A stretch of 64,000 nt of DNA, taken from Viola odorata. Its lineage: Eukaryota > Streptophyta > Magnoliopsida > Malpighiales > Violaceae. The notes beneath the pieces were generated by a model that was not told where the DNA came from, searched no databases, and saw nothing but the letters and a program-made list of their open reading frames with translations. Both the position numbers and the translations under genes were made by a program. The stretch covers positions 47,881,661-47,945,660 of the forward strand of contig OY829541.1 in NCBI GenBank assembly GCA_963691705.1, read 5' to 3'. Positions 1 through 11,125 of the stretch are shown here, one piece after another (position 1 is the stretch's first letter; each line of letters opens with the position of its first letter).

Positions 1-24
1 TGATTGAGGAGAAGGTTAGTTTTT

Positions 25-885
25 TGTGTTTGGTTGAGATTTAAGATTCCCGGAAAAGTAACATTATTGTGTTTGTTTTGTACTTGGGAATCCTCGATTC
101 CTAAGGAAAGTAAAAAAAATGATTACTTTATATTTTTCTATATTTGTGTCTTTGTTATCTTATTAGGTGTCTTTTATTATCTTATTAGGTGTCTAATTAT
201 TCTTTTCTATTTAATTGTCTATCTTTCAACAATCAAAATATCAAATGAGTTTGCTTTATGACTATGATTTTTTGCAGGTTAAAAAATATGACAAATGACA
301 TAACCTTCGTATTAGAGTCTTGAAAAATTATAGTAAAGTATGACACATATTGTTTTAGCAATGCAAAAAAACATAACTGCAACAATAAACAAGTTTAGGA
401 TCGGGATTTCTTAGATGATTTGTTCCTGTTCCTAACCCGTACACCTATTATTATTTACATCATCACTATGTAATTTTTATGTGATTATTATAATTTTGAT
501 GTAATTACTTTTTTTATGTATTTTTTATAATTTTTATGTAATTAATTATAATTTTTGTGTAATTAATATATTTTTGTATAATTAATATAATTTGGCGAAG
601 TTTTAGAAAATAGAGAAAAAAGAAAACGCTTTATTAAGTTATTTTTTTATAATTAGTTTTGGATAAATATGTCATTTAAACAAAATAAATTACTTTCTCT
701 GTAGGGGGATTACTTTCCTCACCTTCTAGCTAAGAAACCACTTTCCTCCATTTTTTGAAAAGTCAAGACGATTAAAAAAAGTTGGATTCCAGAAAAGAGT
801 AATTTTTTTAGCAACCAAAGGTAATAAAACTCGAAATTTTAGATTCCCGAGTCACTGTCCTTTTAAATTCCACCAACCAAACACA
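25..885. mobile_element. Possible AT-rich terminal-inverted-repeat element
   Basis: A 12-bp sequence TGTGTTTGGTTG at 25-36 has its exact inverted complement at 874-885, and both ends also carry an AGATTCCCGG/CTCGGGAATCT-like stretch just inside. The interior is AT-rich and non-coding with many TAATTTTTATGTAATTA-like runs at about 480-600. This layout fits a non-autonomous DNA transposon. I see no clear target-site duplication, so the ends are uncertain and the family is not assigned. Confidence 0.4.
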
Positions 886-1404
886 CCATAAAGTGATATG
901 AAATCAGCCATCAATAACAAGAAAAATACCAAACCTGTCCCCACAACATCACCATCTAAGTAGAGAAATAGCAAATTGTAAGGAAATTGAAATGGTTGAT
1001 TTTTTCTTCCATCAATCACCACCAATAGCACGCTACAAGAAACGGTGAAACCCAGTATTCAAAACAGCGACTTATGACTTTTTCTCCACCTCATCCTTGT
1101 CAAAGTTTCCCACTTTACTCCCCTGCATTCCCTAACTTAACCTCTCTTCTTCTTCTTCTTTTTTTTTTTCTTTTTTTTAGGTTTTATACCGAAGGAGGCT
1201 TAGACTTTTATATTCCGAATATGAAAGAAAATCATTCAAATTACCAATATTTTAATCTCAAGCAATTTAGCAATTAATTTATTAATCAATCACTATAACT
1301 CAGTATTAAACTAGCAACTAGCGTAGAAAGAAAACAGAGCATATCCTTTCATTCTTCTGCAATTCCTTTTTCCCTCTAACAAACTAAACCCCAAATTTCC
1401 ATCC
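886..1404. other. Upstream region of the VAPYRIN-type gene
   Basis: About 520 bp without a gene. A pyrimidine-rich stretch (1141-1180) and a 5'-leader-like segment precede the ATG at 1405. I could not pick a convincing TATA box or transcription start. The region presumably holds the promoter and 5' UTR of the next gene. Confidence 0.4.
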
Positions 1405-2847
1405 ATGGACAGATTGGTGAAACCAGACGTGAAGGAATTGGAGATATCATACAAGAAAGGCCAAGTCTGTACCACAACTTTCCGGCTAACCAATGTAATG
1501 CACACCATGTCTGTTGCAGTATCTTTAACCACTAGCAACCCTTCTGTTTTCTCCTTCACCCAACCTTTCTCTATAATCCCACCCCTATCCTCCTCCTCTT
1601 ATACCCTCTCCCTCCCTCACACCTCCGATCTCCACCCTCTAATTCCTACTCCTCCTGATATCATCAACGTCAGATCTTCCATGCTCCCCACCGGAAAAGC
1701 CCACCTGGACGATCTCCGCCGCTTGTTTTCACGGCCTGGCCCCCATGTTTTTCGAGATGCAACCATACCTATCTTGCTTGTGGGTACCCAAGTAGCTGAA
1801 TACATAATTTCTCATCAAACCCAGATTCCGGATGTGGGTTCTTATTTTAAGAAGGCTATTTCTGGCTGTGGTGGGTCCCAGCTCAGGGTTCTGCTGAAAT
1901 CTGCTGTTATGTCAGGTAATACAGTTTTTGTCACTAGTTTGGTTGATGAAGGTGTTGATGTGAATTTTAGAGATTCAGATGGGCAGTCCTTGATTTCTCT
2001 GGGTGTTAAAGCTGGGAGCTTTGAGGTTGTTAAAGTTTTGGTAGCTTCAGGCTGTGTAATTGATGAGTCAGTTGATAAAGTGTTGCACGATGCAGCAGCG
2101 ATGAATAAGGTTGATTTGATGAAGGTTTTGTGTGGTAATTTTAAGAATCTTGATATAAATTCTGTTGATTCTTATGGTAGGACTCCAATTCATGTTGCTG
2201 CTAGTTTTGGGTATGTTAAGGTGATTGAGTTTTGTATGTCAGTTGGAGGTAAAGTTGAAGTTTTTGATTGCAATCGTTGCAGTCCGCTTCACTTGGCTGC
2301 AGAAAACGGGCGTTTGGAGGCTGTGAAGTGTTTGCTGGATTGTCCAAATTATGTCAAGTATGTGGTGAACAAAGAGGGGAAAACTGCATTTACTGTTGCG
2401 GTTGATAATGGGCATTCACAATTGTATGATTTGTTGCATTTGGGGGATGCGTTGAACCGATCAGCTAGGTTGGATGATGTGGATGGGATCAAGAGTTGCC
2501 TCGCTGAAGGTGCGAAAGTGAATGGTAGGGACCAGAATGGATGGACACCTTTGCATCGAGCTGCATTTAAGGGGAGGATTGAGAGTGTGAAGGTGTTGCT
2601 TAGCCATGGAGCTCAAGTTGATGTTGTGGATGATGCTGGGTACACTCCACTGCATTGTGCGGTTGAAGCAGGGCATGTGCGGGTTGCATTGTTGTTGATT
2701 GCTCACGGTGCTAGAGGCAATTTAAAGTGTCTTAAGGCCGGTCTTGCGCCGTCCAATCTGGATTCTTGTTTAAAGAGTCAACAACCTTCTCTTGTTAAGC
2801 TTTCTTGTCAAGAACAAGAACGCGAGAATGAACTTTCCGTTTGTTAG
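1405..2847 (+). CDS. VAPYRIN-type MSP/VAP-ankyrin repeat protein
   Basis: Single-exon gene of 480 aa. The N-terminal part (about residues 1-130) is a major sperm protein (VAP-like) domain starting MDRLVKPDVKELEI, with the LTNVMHTMSVAVSL and SIIPPLSSSSYTL stretches typical of this family. Residues about 150-450 are ankyrin repeats with clear TPLH cores, for example GRTPIHVAASFGYVKVIEF near residue 255 and GWTPLHRAAFKGRIESVKVL near 378. This MSP-plus-ankyrin order is that of VAPYRIN, a protein needed for intracellular accommodation of arbuscular mycorrhizal fungi and rhizobia, and of its paralogues. It is expected to act at endomembranes through protein-protein contacts. ATG at 1405 is the first of the frame and follows a pyrimidine-rich leader. 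Family membership is strong, but sequence alone here does not separate VAPYRIN from a VAPYRIN-like paralogue. Confidence 0.9.
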   Translation: MDRLVKPDVKELEISYKKGQVCTTTFRLTNVMHTMSVAVSLTTSNPSVFSFTQPFSIIPPLSSSSYTLSLPHTSDLHPLIPTPPDIINVRSSMLPTGKAHLDDLRRLFSRPGPHVFRDATIPILLVGTQVAEYIISHQTQIPDVGSYFKKAISGCGGSQLRVLLKSAVMSGNTVFVTSLVDEGVDVNFRDSDGQSLISLGVKAGSFEVVKVLVASGCVIDESVDKVLHDAAAMNKVDLMKVLCGNFKNLDINSVDSYGRTPIHVAASFGYVKVIEFCMSVGGKVEVFDCNRCSPLHLAAENGRLEAVKCLLDCPNYVKYVVNKEGKTAFTVAVDNGHSQLYDLLHLGDALNRSARLDDVDGIKSCLAEGAKVNGRDQNGWTPLHRAAFKGRIESVKVLLSHGAQVDVVDDAGYTPLHCAVEAGHVRVALLLIAHGARGNLKCLKAGLAPSNLDSCLKSQQPSLVKLSCQEQERENELSVC

Positions 2848-4026
2848 AAACCTTCTTTTTAGTTTTTAATGTAATCTTGTACACAGTTCTGAGTTTCTTT
2901 AGATGTGTAATTTGGATGAGTTGCATAGTTGTGGAAGAGGAAGAGAACTTTGTTGTGTGTTCCACTCCTAACCACATTTTCCATCCGATTCTAGTGTATC
3001 AAATTTATCAGAAGCTGAAATGAAGTGGGATTTGGCTCTCTGGAATTTTGTTGTTTCTGTCATTTATGATGCTGACTGCTGAATTCTGATGCGTATCCTG
3101 TGTTGAAGTTTATGATTCGTGTATTTCTAATTGTAAAGATAAACTTGCAAAAATCCTGTGTTACTTGTTTCCAATTTCTGGTACCATGCTCAGATAAGTT
3201 TGATGCAGTTAACTCCAAACAATAGTTAATTTACTACAAATCAAGCATAATCCAATTCGGTAAGAGGAGTTTTGATTCTTTTGAAGGGAGCAGAGTGTAT
3301 ATTGTTCTTGTTTCTGGAATCCCAAGCCTCCCATAACTCAAACCTAAATGTCACGCCGTGCGATCACAACATGCACCAGCGAGCATACATGTAAATTACC
3401 GCCCAAAATACTCATCCTAGGGCACATGACATACTGTTGAGGCTTGTCTAACTCAGAACGAGCAACTTCAGTCTCCATTGCTATTTGGACATGTACCCAC
3501 TCCATTCCACGAACCATTTCAAGTAGAGAGATTGAAATGGTACGGTTGGCCAATAGTGTGATAACGTAGCAATTTTTCCATCATGAAAAAAATGATTCAA
3601 CGTTAACACTATTATTGAAAGAAGAGAGAATATTTTAGTCACTATTGTCTTTTAATTTCATTTTAAATGATAAAATTGTACTGATAATTAGCCTATGTTT
3701 ATTGCTAAAACCATCTTCTTTAGTGATTTTTTTTTTATTTAAAAAATTGAATCAAGTTAGTTGTTAGCTAGATAAAGAATAAAATTGAGATTTCTCAACA
3801 AAAAAATTGACATTGGGCTTAACTTGACATTGACTACAAACAAACGAGAAGCCCACATACAAGAATAACGAGACTGGGCTTAACTTGAAATGACCTAAGA
3901 AAGCCCAAAAAGAATTGTTAAAACAAACGACGCCGTAACTAGTACAAGATTTAAAAGCTTGAGAATTTCATTCCTCCGCGCCAACCAAACCTGTTCAAAT
4001 TATAAAATCTCATCCAAAACCGTTTT
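2848..4026. other. Intergenic region
   Basis: About 1.2 kb between the VAPYRIN-type stop and the H2A promoter motifs. The first 150-300 bp are probably 3' UTR. The rest is AT-rich and I see no convincing gene in it. Confidence 0.5.
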
Positions 4027-4195
4027 GCCACGCTGGCGATCCGCAACAACTCAAACGAAACGCTTTCGTCTTTCACCCTCCAAAACCAATGTCAATTTTT
4101 CTCGCTCATTCGCGAAAGCATTTCCCTCTCGCCAAGCTGGCGATCCGCGCAACACCCAAACCCACCAATCACAGCGCTTCTTCTCCTCTATATAA
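4027..4195 (+). promoter_or_regulatory. H2A.X promoter: duplicated OCT-like motif, CCAAT and TATA
   Basis: The block GCCACGCTGGCGATCCGC at 4027-4044 recurs as GCCAAGCTGGCGATCCGC at 4131-4148. The second copy includes GATCCGCG (4142-4149), the exact complement of the plant histone octamer motif CGCGGATC, known to drive S-phase histone expression. CCAAT lies at 4165-4169 and TATATAA at 4189-4195, about 120 bp before the ATG. The order OCT, CCAAT, TATA is what a replication-linked histone promoter should show. Confidence 0.75.
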
Positions 4196-4313
4196 CGCAA
4201 ACAACCACATCTTCGTATTTAGTCACTCGCAATCAGATTCTACCTTTCACAAAATCCACTCCCACAAGAAGAAATCTCTGTTTCAAAAAGCTTTTTTCTG
4301 TCAAAAAAACGCC

Positions 4314-4851
4314 ATGGCTCCTACTCCTGAAGCTGCTGCAACCACCACCAAAGGTGGCCGAGGCAAGCCCAAAGCCACCAAATCCGTTTCCAGATCTCAG
4401 AAAGCTGGACTCCAGTTCCCAGTCGGCCGAATCGCCCGCTTCCTCAAGAAGGGAAAATATGCTGCTCGTCTCGGATCTGGCTCCCCCATCTACCTCTCTG
4501 CCGTCCTCGAGTATCTTGCTGCTGAGGTTCGTCAATTTCAGGACCCTAGTTTTGTTGTCTATGATCTTCATCTTCTAATTTGGGGATTTTATGACTGATT
4601 ATTATTTTTTTTATTTTTGGTGTGGCTAGGTTCTGGAGCTGGCCGGAAATGCTGCTAGGGATAACAAGAAGACAAGGATTATTCCAAGGCATATCCAGTT
4701 GGCGGTGAGGAATGATGAGGAGCTGAGCAAGCTTTTGGGTGCTGTGACTATCGCTAATGGTGGTGTTTTGCCTAAAATCCATCAGAATCTGTTGCCGAAG
4801 AAGGCAGCAAAGGGAAAAGATGAAAAGGGGACTGCGTCTCAAGAGTTCTAA
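4314..4851 (+). CDS. H2AX: Histone H2A.X (copy 1)
   Basis: Two coding exons, 4314-4526 and 4630-4851, joined across a GT-AG intron (4527-4629), give 144 aa. The protein has the basic N-terminal tail, the histone fold with [20 protein letters not shown], the acidic-patch helix around [20 protein letters not shown] and the docking segment [20 protein letters not shown]. It ends in SQEF, the SQ[E/D]-hydrophobic tail of H2A.X. Its serine is phosphorylated by ATM/ATR kinases at DNA breaks. No SPKK tail (H2A.W) and no H2A.Z features are present. The intron falls after the AAE codons, exactly as in the second copy downstream. The start is the first ATG after the TATA box, in context GCCATGGCT. All residues expected for function appear intact. 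Confidence 0.95.
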
Positions 4852-5197
4852 AAGTGTTAAATGAAATGTGGCTATGGTAGATCAGTAGAAAAGTTTATTT
4901 TGATGGTAGGATTGTTAATACCATGTTATGAAGTTGGGTACTGATCAGGCAAAAAATATGGGTTTTGGGATTTGGTGTATATTTGTACATCCCTTCTTTT
5001 TGGAAAATCAAATGCCAACTTCGAAGTTACGCAATGATTCTGTTCTTCGAGCCTGTTTTTTCTATGCGTTAAATCTAATCCTAACTAAGATTATTTTTTT
5101 TCTTCTTTCAATATCAGTAGTTAATTCTTGCTTATTTTTGGCGAAAATTTGTTACCACGACCGCAATTTCATCTGGAGGATCTCAGCCGTCAATTCT

Positions 5198-5284
5198 TCC
5201 ACGCTGGCAATCCGTGCCATATTCTCTGAACCAATCCAAACAAACTTAACCTTCTTGTCCACCCAGATCACTGACCTATATAAA
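5198..5284 (+). promoter_or_regulatory. Promoter of second H2A.X gene
   Basis: TCCACGCTGGCAATCCGTG at 5198-5216 is a diverged copy of the block found twice upstream of the first H2A.X gene. CCAAT is at 5231-5235 and TATATAAA at 5277-5284, about 110 bp before the ATG. The octamer core is mutated (AATCCGTG), so S-phase control may be weaker than in copy 1; that part is inference. Confidence 0.65.
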
Positions 5285-5393
5285 CACACCAGCTTCCTTC
5301 GCAATTTTTCACATTTTTCAAACGCCAAACCAAAAGCTGATCCAATACGGTTTCATTTTGAATATCGCTCCACCAGAAGAGAAGCAGTCGACA

Positions 5394-6098
5394 ATGAGTT
5401 CCGGCGGATCAACCAAAGGCGGCAGGGGTAAACCCAAGTCTACCAAATCCGTCTCCCGCTCTCAAAAAGCTGGCCTCCAATTCCCCGTCGGCCGTATCGC
5501 CCGTTTCCTCAAGGCTGGAAAATACGCAGATCGTGTCGGCGCCGGCGCCCCTGTCTACCTCTCCGCCGTCCTTGAGTACCTTGCCGCTGAGGTCAGTTTG
5601 GTATTTTTCATCGATTTCCATTTGATTTACCTTCCTATTTGCTGTTATCAGTTATTACTCCGTTTCGATTGCTAAGAAAATATGGGTACGGAATAAAAAC
5701 GTATCTTAGTCTGTTTAAGACTCTTTCTGAAATTGGTATTTGGAATTGCTGTTTCTTTAAGAAAGCCTATCACATGGATATAAACAAGAGGTTAATGGGT
5801 CTGCCATCTCACTTATTAAGTGGAGTTTTCTCTTTTTTCCTTTTCATTTGCTTGTCTAATGGAATGTTTTGACTTGCAGGTGCTTGAGCTTGCTGGAAAT
5901 GCTGCAAGGGATAATAAGAAGAACCGGATTGTGCCAAGGCACATTCAGCTTGCTGTGAGGAATGATGAGGAGCTTAGCAAGCTTTTGGGAACTGTTACCA
6001 TTGCAAATGGTGGTGTTCTTCCTAACATCCATCAAAATTTGTTGCCAAAGAAGCTTGGAAAAGGAAAGGACATTGGATCTGCATCACAGGAGTTTTAA
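5394..6098 (+). CDS. H2AX: Histone H2A.X (copy 2)
   Basis: Two coding exons, 5394-5591 and 5880-6098, with a 288-bp GT-AG intron, encode 138 aa. The histone fold ([40 protein letters not shown]) and docking segment are intact, and the protein again ends in SQEF, marking it as H2A.X. The shorter N-terminal tail ([15 protein letters not shown]) and a C-terminal LGKGKDIGS stretch distinguish it from copy 1. The intron is in the same codon position, so the pair arose by tandem duplication, probably long ago given the intron and tail divergence. In-frame sequence upstream of the ATG at 5394 is leader; the histone N-terminus fixes the start. Confidence 0.95.
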
Positions 6099-8989
6099 GA
6101 CTATCTAGGGTGCAAGTTTTTTGTTTCTAATATAATGTGGCAATGATTGATCATAATGGGATATTGCTATCCTCTTGATTTATGTAGACATTTAGTTTTG
6201 GGTTATGTGTGGATATAGGAATGACAAATGTTCTCTGAATCAACAATGTTTATTGAGTTTGCACTATGATTTTGATTTACATTGTTAATGGAATGGTTTG
6301 TCTTACTTTGAGTATTTACTCCTGTCTGATGTTATAGTCTTGAACAATCTTTCAAGTTTCTGAAGTATCATTGTATTTGGAAATATAGAAACGGGAAAAA
6401 TTCAGACACTTATCGTTAGTAATATTGTTGTGAACCTTTTCAACTAAATTAACTCTCTCTTATGGCAGTGGTTGCCTCAGATTTTATTCTTCAACATTGT
6501 TTTTCTGCTTTTATTAGCCGCCTCTTGGAAGCATTTAAGTACTAGTCCTTCTGTGGTATCTTATCGTGAAGCTGCTGCTGTTCTTGTTTGAAGCATAGAG
6601 GTTGTTGTTGTTTTGTTAGCATTTAGTTTGGACTTTGGATGACATTTTTTGCCAATGTATTGTATTGACATCCTATTCCTTGTTTTTTTGGGCAAAATGT
6701 GTTTATTTTCATGCTGATGCTAATAGCGGTGCAAATATACTTTTAGTGAAGGCAAATCCTAGGAGTTCCTGAAAGTTGCTTCTTGTGGTTGCTGTGCTTT
6801 GCTTTTCAATCTTCATTATATTTCTATCTTTGGTAGCCATGCTCCAATTTTAGATGAGCGTAGCACTGGCTATACTGGATCAACTTCATGCTCTTTGCAG
6901 GGACAGTTACACTATTAAGGTAGGTGATAATTGCTAGGGCTTGGAGCCAGTCTCACTAAAATTACCTCGTGTGCAGAGTTTTTGTTTGTAGATTAAAACC
7001 ATTGTTTGAACCTTTTGGTAAAAGAACAGCACATTCTGTCAGGAAGTTCATATGAACTCTTTTAAAGGTTTCTTTCCATTATGGAGGGAATTCCTGCTGT
7101 TTGTTCAGTAGTTCCTCAGAGTGTTTATTTCACCCTTCCTCAGTTGTTCCAAATAACACAGTATGGGGGTATGCTGTATTGCAGTTAGTATACACTCGGG
7201 TTAATTTTAGTATGGAGTCTGATTGGTATTTGGTGGGATGTGTGTGCATCCTTATAATGCATTTGGATTCTAAACCATTGGATTCCTGTGTGTTGGTCTC
7301 TGCAAGAGGTGTTTCATGATTATTTGTTCCTGGAAAATACACTAAATGGAGTATGGTCCCGAGGTAATCACTCAAAGGGACTACAGTGGTTTTGGTTTCT
7401 TTAAAAACTAATAATGGGATAGATACTGTTAAATTTTCCTTTTGTTAAGTCTTGTTTTGTTGTGTTGATCAGATAGCTATGGTAAAGGCTTAGCAATGTT
7501 ATCTGATAAGCTTGTTAACTGATTACAAGAACCGGACACACAAGTTCTAACCACTCTCTTCATTCTTCTGTTTGCTGTAGCATGCTGTCACTAAAAAGGG
7601 TAGTCTTCATGATGTTCTTCTTGCTACCGGTATGGCCTCTATTTTGTCATTATTTTTTCTTCTTTTAGTGTATATTGTAGTCATACACACACAGCGATTA
7701 AATTTTATGGTTTCTGCATTCGTTTCTCCCAAATCTGTTATGCAAAATTTCCTGTACATATTCTTGACCTAGAGAAGGCACCACACCCTTGATCTTTTAC
7801 TTCCTACTGGTTGTCTTAACAAGAAATTGCTACCGATTCTGAGAATGATACCCCTTTCAAGAATCTGGGGGCTAACTCCAGAAGTTTAATCAGTTTATGG
7901 AAAGATCACTATTAGGGACACTGTATGAAGCTAAGGTTGCTAAGCTATCCTTCTGTGTGCACCTTATCTTTGATGAACTTAGGTCTATCATAATTGCACA
8001 TATATCAGCACACACCACCTTATTTCCTCAACCTCAGTATCCAGAGGTGGATCTATGATCATTCTGCCTTTGATCTTCTAGTCTAGAGAGCTGCTTACTC
8101 CCATTGATTTCACAAGCTTGATTCATCTCCAGGGTACTTGTATTCAATAGTGCTCACAGTTATTTCTTTTTCTTTAACCATGCGCAGTAATTTTTCCTCG
8201 TTTTTGATTTAAGATACTTCTTTTTTTCATTCGGGAAGCAAGGTCTCGGTATTCCTTTTTCTTTCTTCACTTCTTAGCTCCGTCTTCAATTCCGATTAAC
8301 CATGTTCATGCGCTTCCAGGCTTTCCACCTAGTTAACCTGCCTCCATTTAGTTGAAGACGTTTCTCTTCTTTGCATTGGTAGTCCATGCAGGCAGTAGTC
8401 GTAAATGATATAATGTTAACAGCAATAGGTTTTTCCACCATGACGTTTAAGTTGAATAGAACAGAAACAGACCGTAACACAACAACCATAAAGAAATCTT
8501 TTGAGCATGCTATGGATTCAATTCAACCTTGTCAAAACTCAGGTAACCTTGTCAAAACTCAGCACTGGTCTTTTCCAATGGGAATACTTGTCAAATGCTT
8601 ACTAGGTCTTGAATTTTTTACTCTATTCTTGGTGACTAAATTTGGTTCTAGAAATTGGATTTTGATTTGGATGAGCTCACACTTTTGAATTTCGTTACCA
8701 TCCCGTATGAATTTAGGAAGGCCATCTATTTTTCATTAGAGTTGTTACATGTTAGTTTTGTTGCAGGAAGGATTTTACTATTTTAATTGAAAACCAGAGT
8801 TATGTTATGTCAATCAGTGAATGTGTGAAATGAAATCAGCATTCGAGAAAGAGTTATCTCCTTTGGGTTCTAACAAGATGTATATGCAGGCGGCTACAGC
8901 GCAACTGATTCCTCATAAAAGACTCGACGATCGAATTGAAATGCGAAAGTCTCCGCTAGCGATTGCATCAAACGACGGGGAGATCATTA
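6099..8989. other. Gene-poor interval with exon-like islands
   Basis: About 2.9 kb of T-rich, intron-like DNA; the first 200 bp are probably the H2A.X 3' UTR. I recognise no gene. Short islands bounded by consensus splice sites exist (6902-6920, 7571-7619 and 8887-8989), but I could not join them into a protein I know. They may be 3'-UTR exons, a decayed gene or a non-coding transcript. Confidence 0.4.
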
Positions 8990-10713
8990 GACCAACAGCA
9001 GCAGCGTAGCAAATTGGAGAGCAAATCATGACCAACAAGGGCAGCAGGGGACCAAGTGGAGAGCAAATTTCAGCTCTGCTCGTCCGGGACCAAATTTTGG
9101 TCCCGGACCAACCCGGACCAAACTGACATGTTTTATTAAAAAATAAAATAAAAATATGAATCATCCAATGGCTTTCGCCCCTCATTTTTAAATCGATTTT
9201 TTGATAATAAATACTGAAAATAATTTTATAAACAATATACCATTATTTTTAATTTTTTGAGATCTATAAATTGAGACTAAGTTTGTATTATTTGGACACT
9301 AAAAAAAATTCGATTTTTTTACATTTTTTTCTTTTTTAAATGCTTCTTTTCATAATAATTACTCAAAATAATTTTATACCATTATTTTTACACTTATTTT
9401 TAATTTTTTGAGATCTATAAATTTGGACACTAAAAAAATCAGAGTTTTTTACACATTTTTTTCATTTTTTTCTTTTTTAAATGATTTTTTTCATAATAAT
9501 TACTCAAAATATTTTAAAAGTAAAACATATTTGAAAATAAAAACACACAATTTGAAATCTGAAAAGAAATTATGAAATTTAAATAATTTATATTAAAAAA
9601 ATATTATTTATTATTTATTATATTATAAAAAGTAATTATTATAGTAATTATAAATTTAATAAGAAAAAGAAATGAAAAATATGGTGGGGTATATGATAAA
9701 TGATGTGGAAGGGAGAGAAAGTTTTTAGCACTCTGAATAATCTCCTGCTGTGAGTGCGTGAGTGTTAAATGCTTTTTGGTTGGGTGCTAAGCTGATGTGA
9801 CAGTGAGAGAAAGTGAATAACACACTAAAATTTGATCCCCTGCGACTACCCACAACAGGGTAGCAAATTGGAGAGCAAATTGGGATTATCAAGTGCAGCA
9901 GGGGAGCAAGTTTACGCAAAAGCCACGTCCGCTCGTCCGGGGACCAAATTTTGGTCCCGGACTAAACTGACATGTTTTATTAAAAAAAAAAAAAGAATCA
10001 GCTACACGCGCGCGCTGCCATTGGCTGATTCTTTTTGTTTTTTTTCCCACTCATTGTTTAAATCGATTTTTTTTTAATAAATACTGAAAATAATTTTATA
10101 AAAAATATACCATTATTTTTAATTTTTTGAGATCTATAAATTGAGACTAGTTTTGTATTATGGACACTAAAAAAAATTCGATTTTTTTACATTTTTTTTC
10201 TTTTTTAAATGCTTCTTTTCATAATAATTACTCAAAATAATTTTATACCATTATTTTTACACTTATTTTTAATTTTTTGAGATCTATAAATTTGGACACT
10301 AAAAAAATCAGAGTTTTTTATACTTTTTTTTCGATGTTTGATTTACTGAGTGATAAATAATATCGTGGGTTACTCTTAAAAAATATTATATTATTAAAAA
10401 AGTATAGATTTTTTGAAATCTGAAAAGAAATTATGAAATTTAATTAATTTATATTAAAAAAATATTATTTATTATTTATTATATTATAAAAAGTAATTAT
10501 TATAGTAATTATAAATTTAATAAGAAAAGAAATGAAAAATATGGTGGGGTATATGATAAATGATGTGGAAGGGAAAGAAAGTTTTTAACACCCTGAATAA
10601 TCCCCTGCTGTGAGCGCGTGGGTGTTAAATGCTTTTTAGTTGGGTGCTAAGCTGATGTGGCAGTGAGAGAAAGTGAATAACCTCCTAAAATTTGATCCCC
10701 GCTGTGGATGGTC
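8990..10713. mobile_element. Non-autonomous PIF/Harbinger derivative, tandemly duplicated
   Basis: The segment starts GACCAACAGCAGCAGCG and ends GCTGTGGATGGTC, matching the ends of the PIF/Harbinger element at 28914-32434. It is flanked by TTA at 8987-8989 and 10714-10716, the 3-bp duplication typical of the superfamily. Inside, two similar units of roughly 850 bp lie head to tail (about 8990-9840 and 9850-10713), each with the same left block (GAGATCTATAAATTTGGACAC) and right block (TAGTAATTATAAATTTAATA). Only the outer ends carry the TTA pair, so the double unit appears to have inserted, or been duplicated, as one. There is no coding capacity. Confidence 0.8.
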
Positions 10714-10716
10714 TTA

Positions 10717-11125
10717 GAAGAGGGGGATTTGTGGGGTCCACATTATTGGATGGATTCCTAGGATTGGAATTATGAATTAGGTGGGAAAGGGAAACTACTA
10801 GCTGGCTTGCATAAACTGCCATTCCGGTCCATGTCAGCATCCCATGTGAAAGTGAAACTACTAATAATAAGGTTTTGTAGTCTAGCATAGAAAATAAAAG
10901 AATGCATATACAAATACTAGGGGGCCAATTAAGAATGCAAAAATGGGGAAAAGGATGATAGACTGGAAATTGTAGCCTGGGGCCCACCAAGCACCATTCC
11001 CTGGACCGGGGCTACAATATGATGCTAGGGATTTCATTTCCTTTTTTGGGTTTTTTTTTGACATCTAGTTCATAGATTGTCCGGATCCTGAAACAAATTC
11101 CAATCCGGGTTGGCTTGGTTTGCAA
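10717..11125. other. Upstream region of BSL1
   Basis: About 410 bp between the transposon and the BSL1 start codon. It should contain the BSL1 promoter and leader, but I see no clear TATA box or other motif. The upstream transposon ends only about 410 bp from the ATG and might influence the promoter. Confidence 0.4.

Noticed and set aside
3344..3553. Minus-strand open frame of 69 codons with protein-like composition
   Set aside because: I do not recognise it, it has no splice partners that I can find, and it is short; not enough for a gene call.
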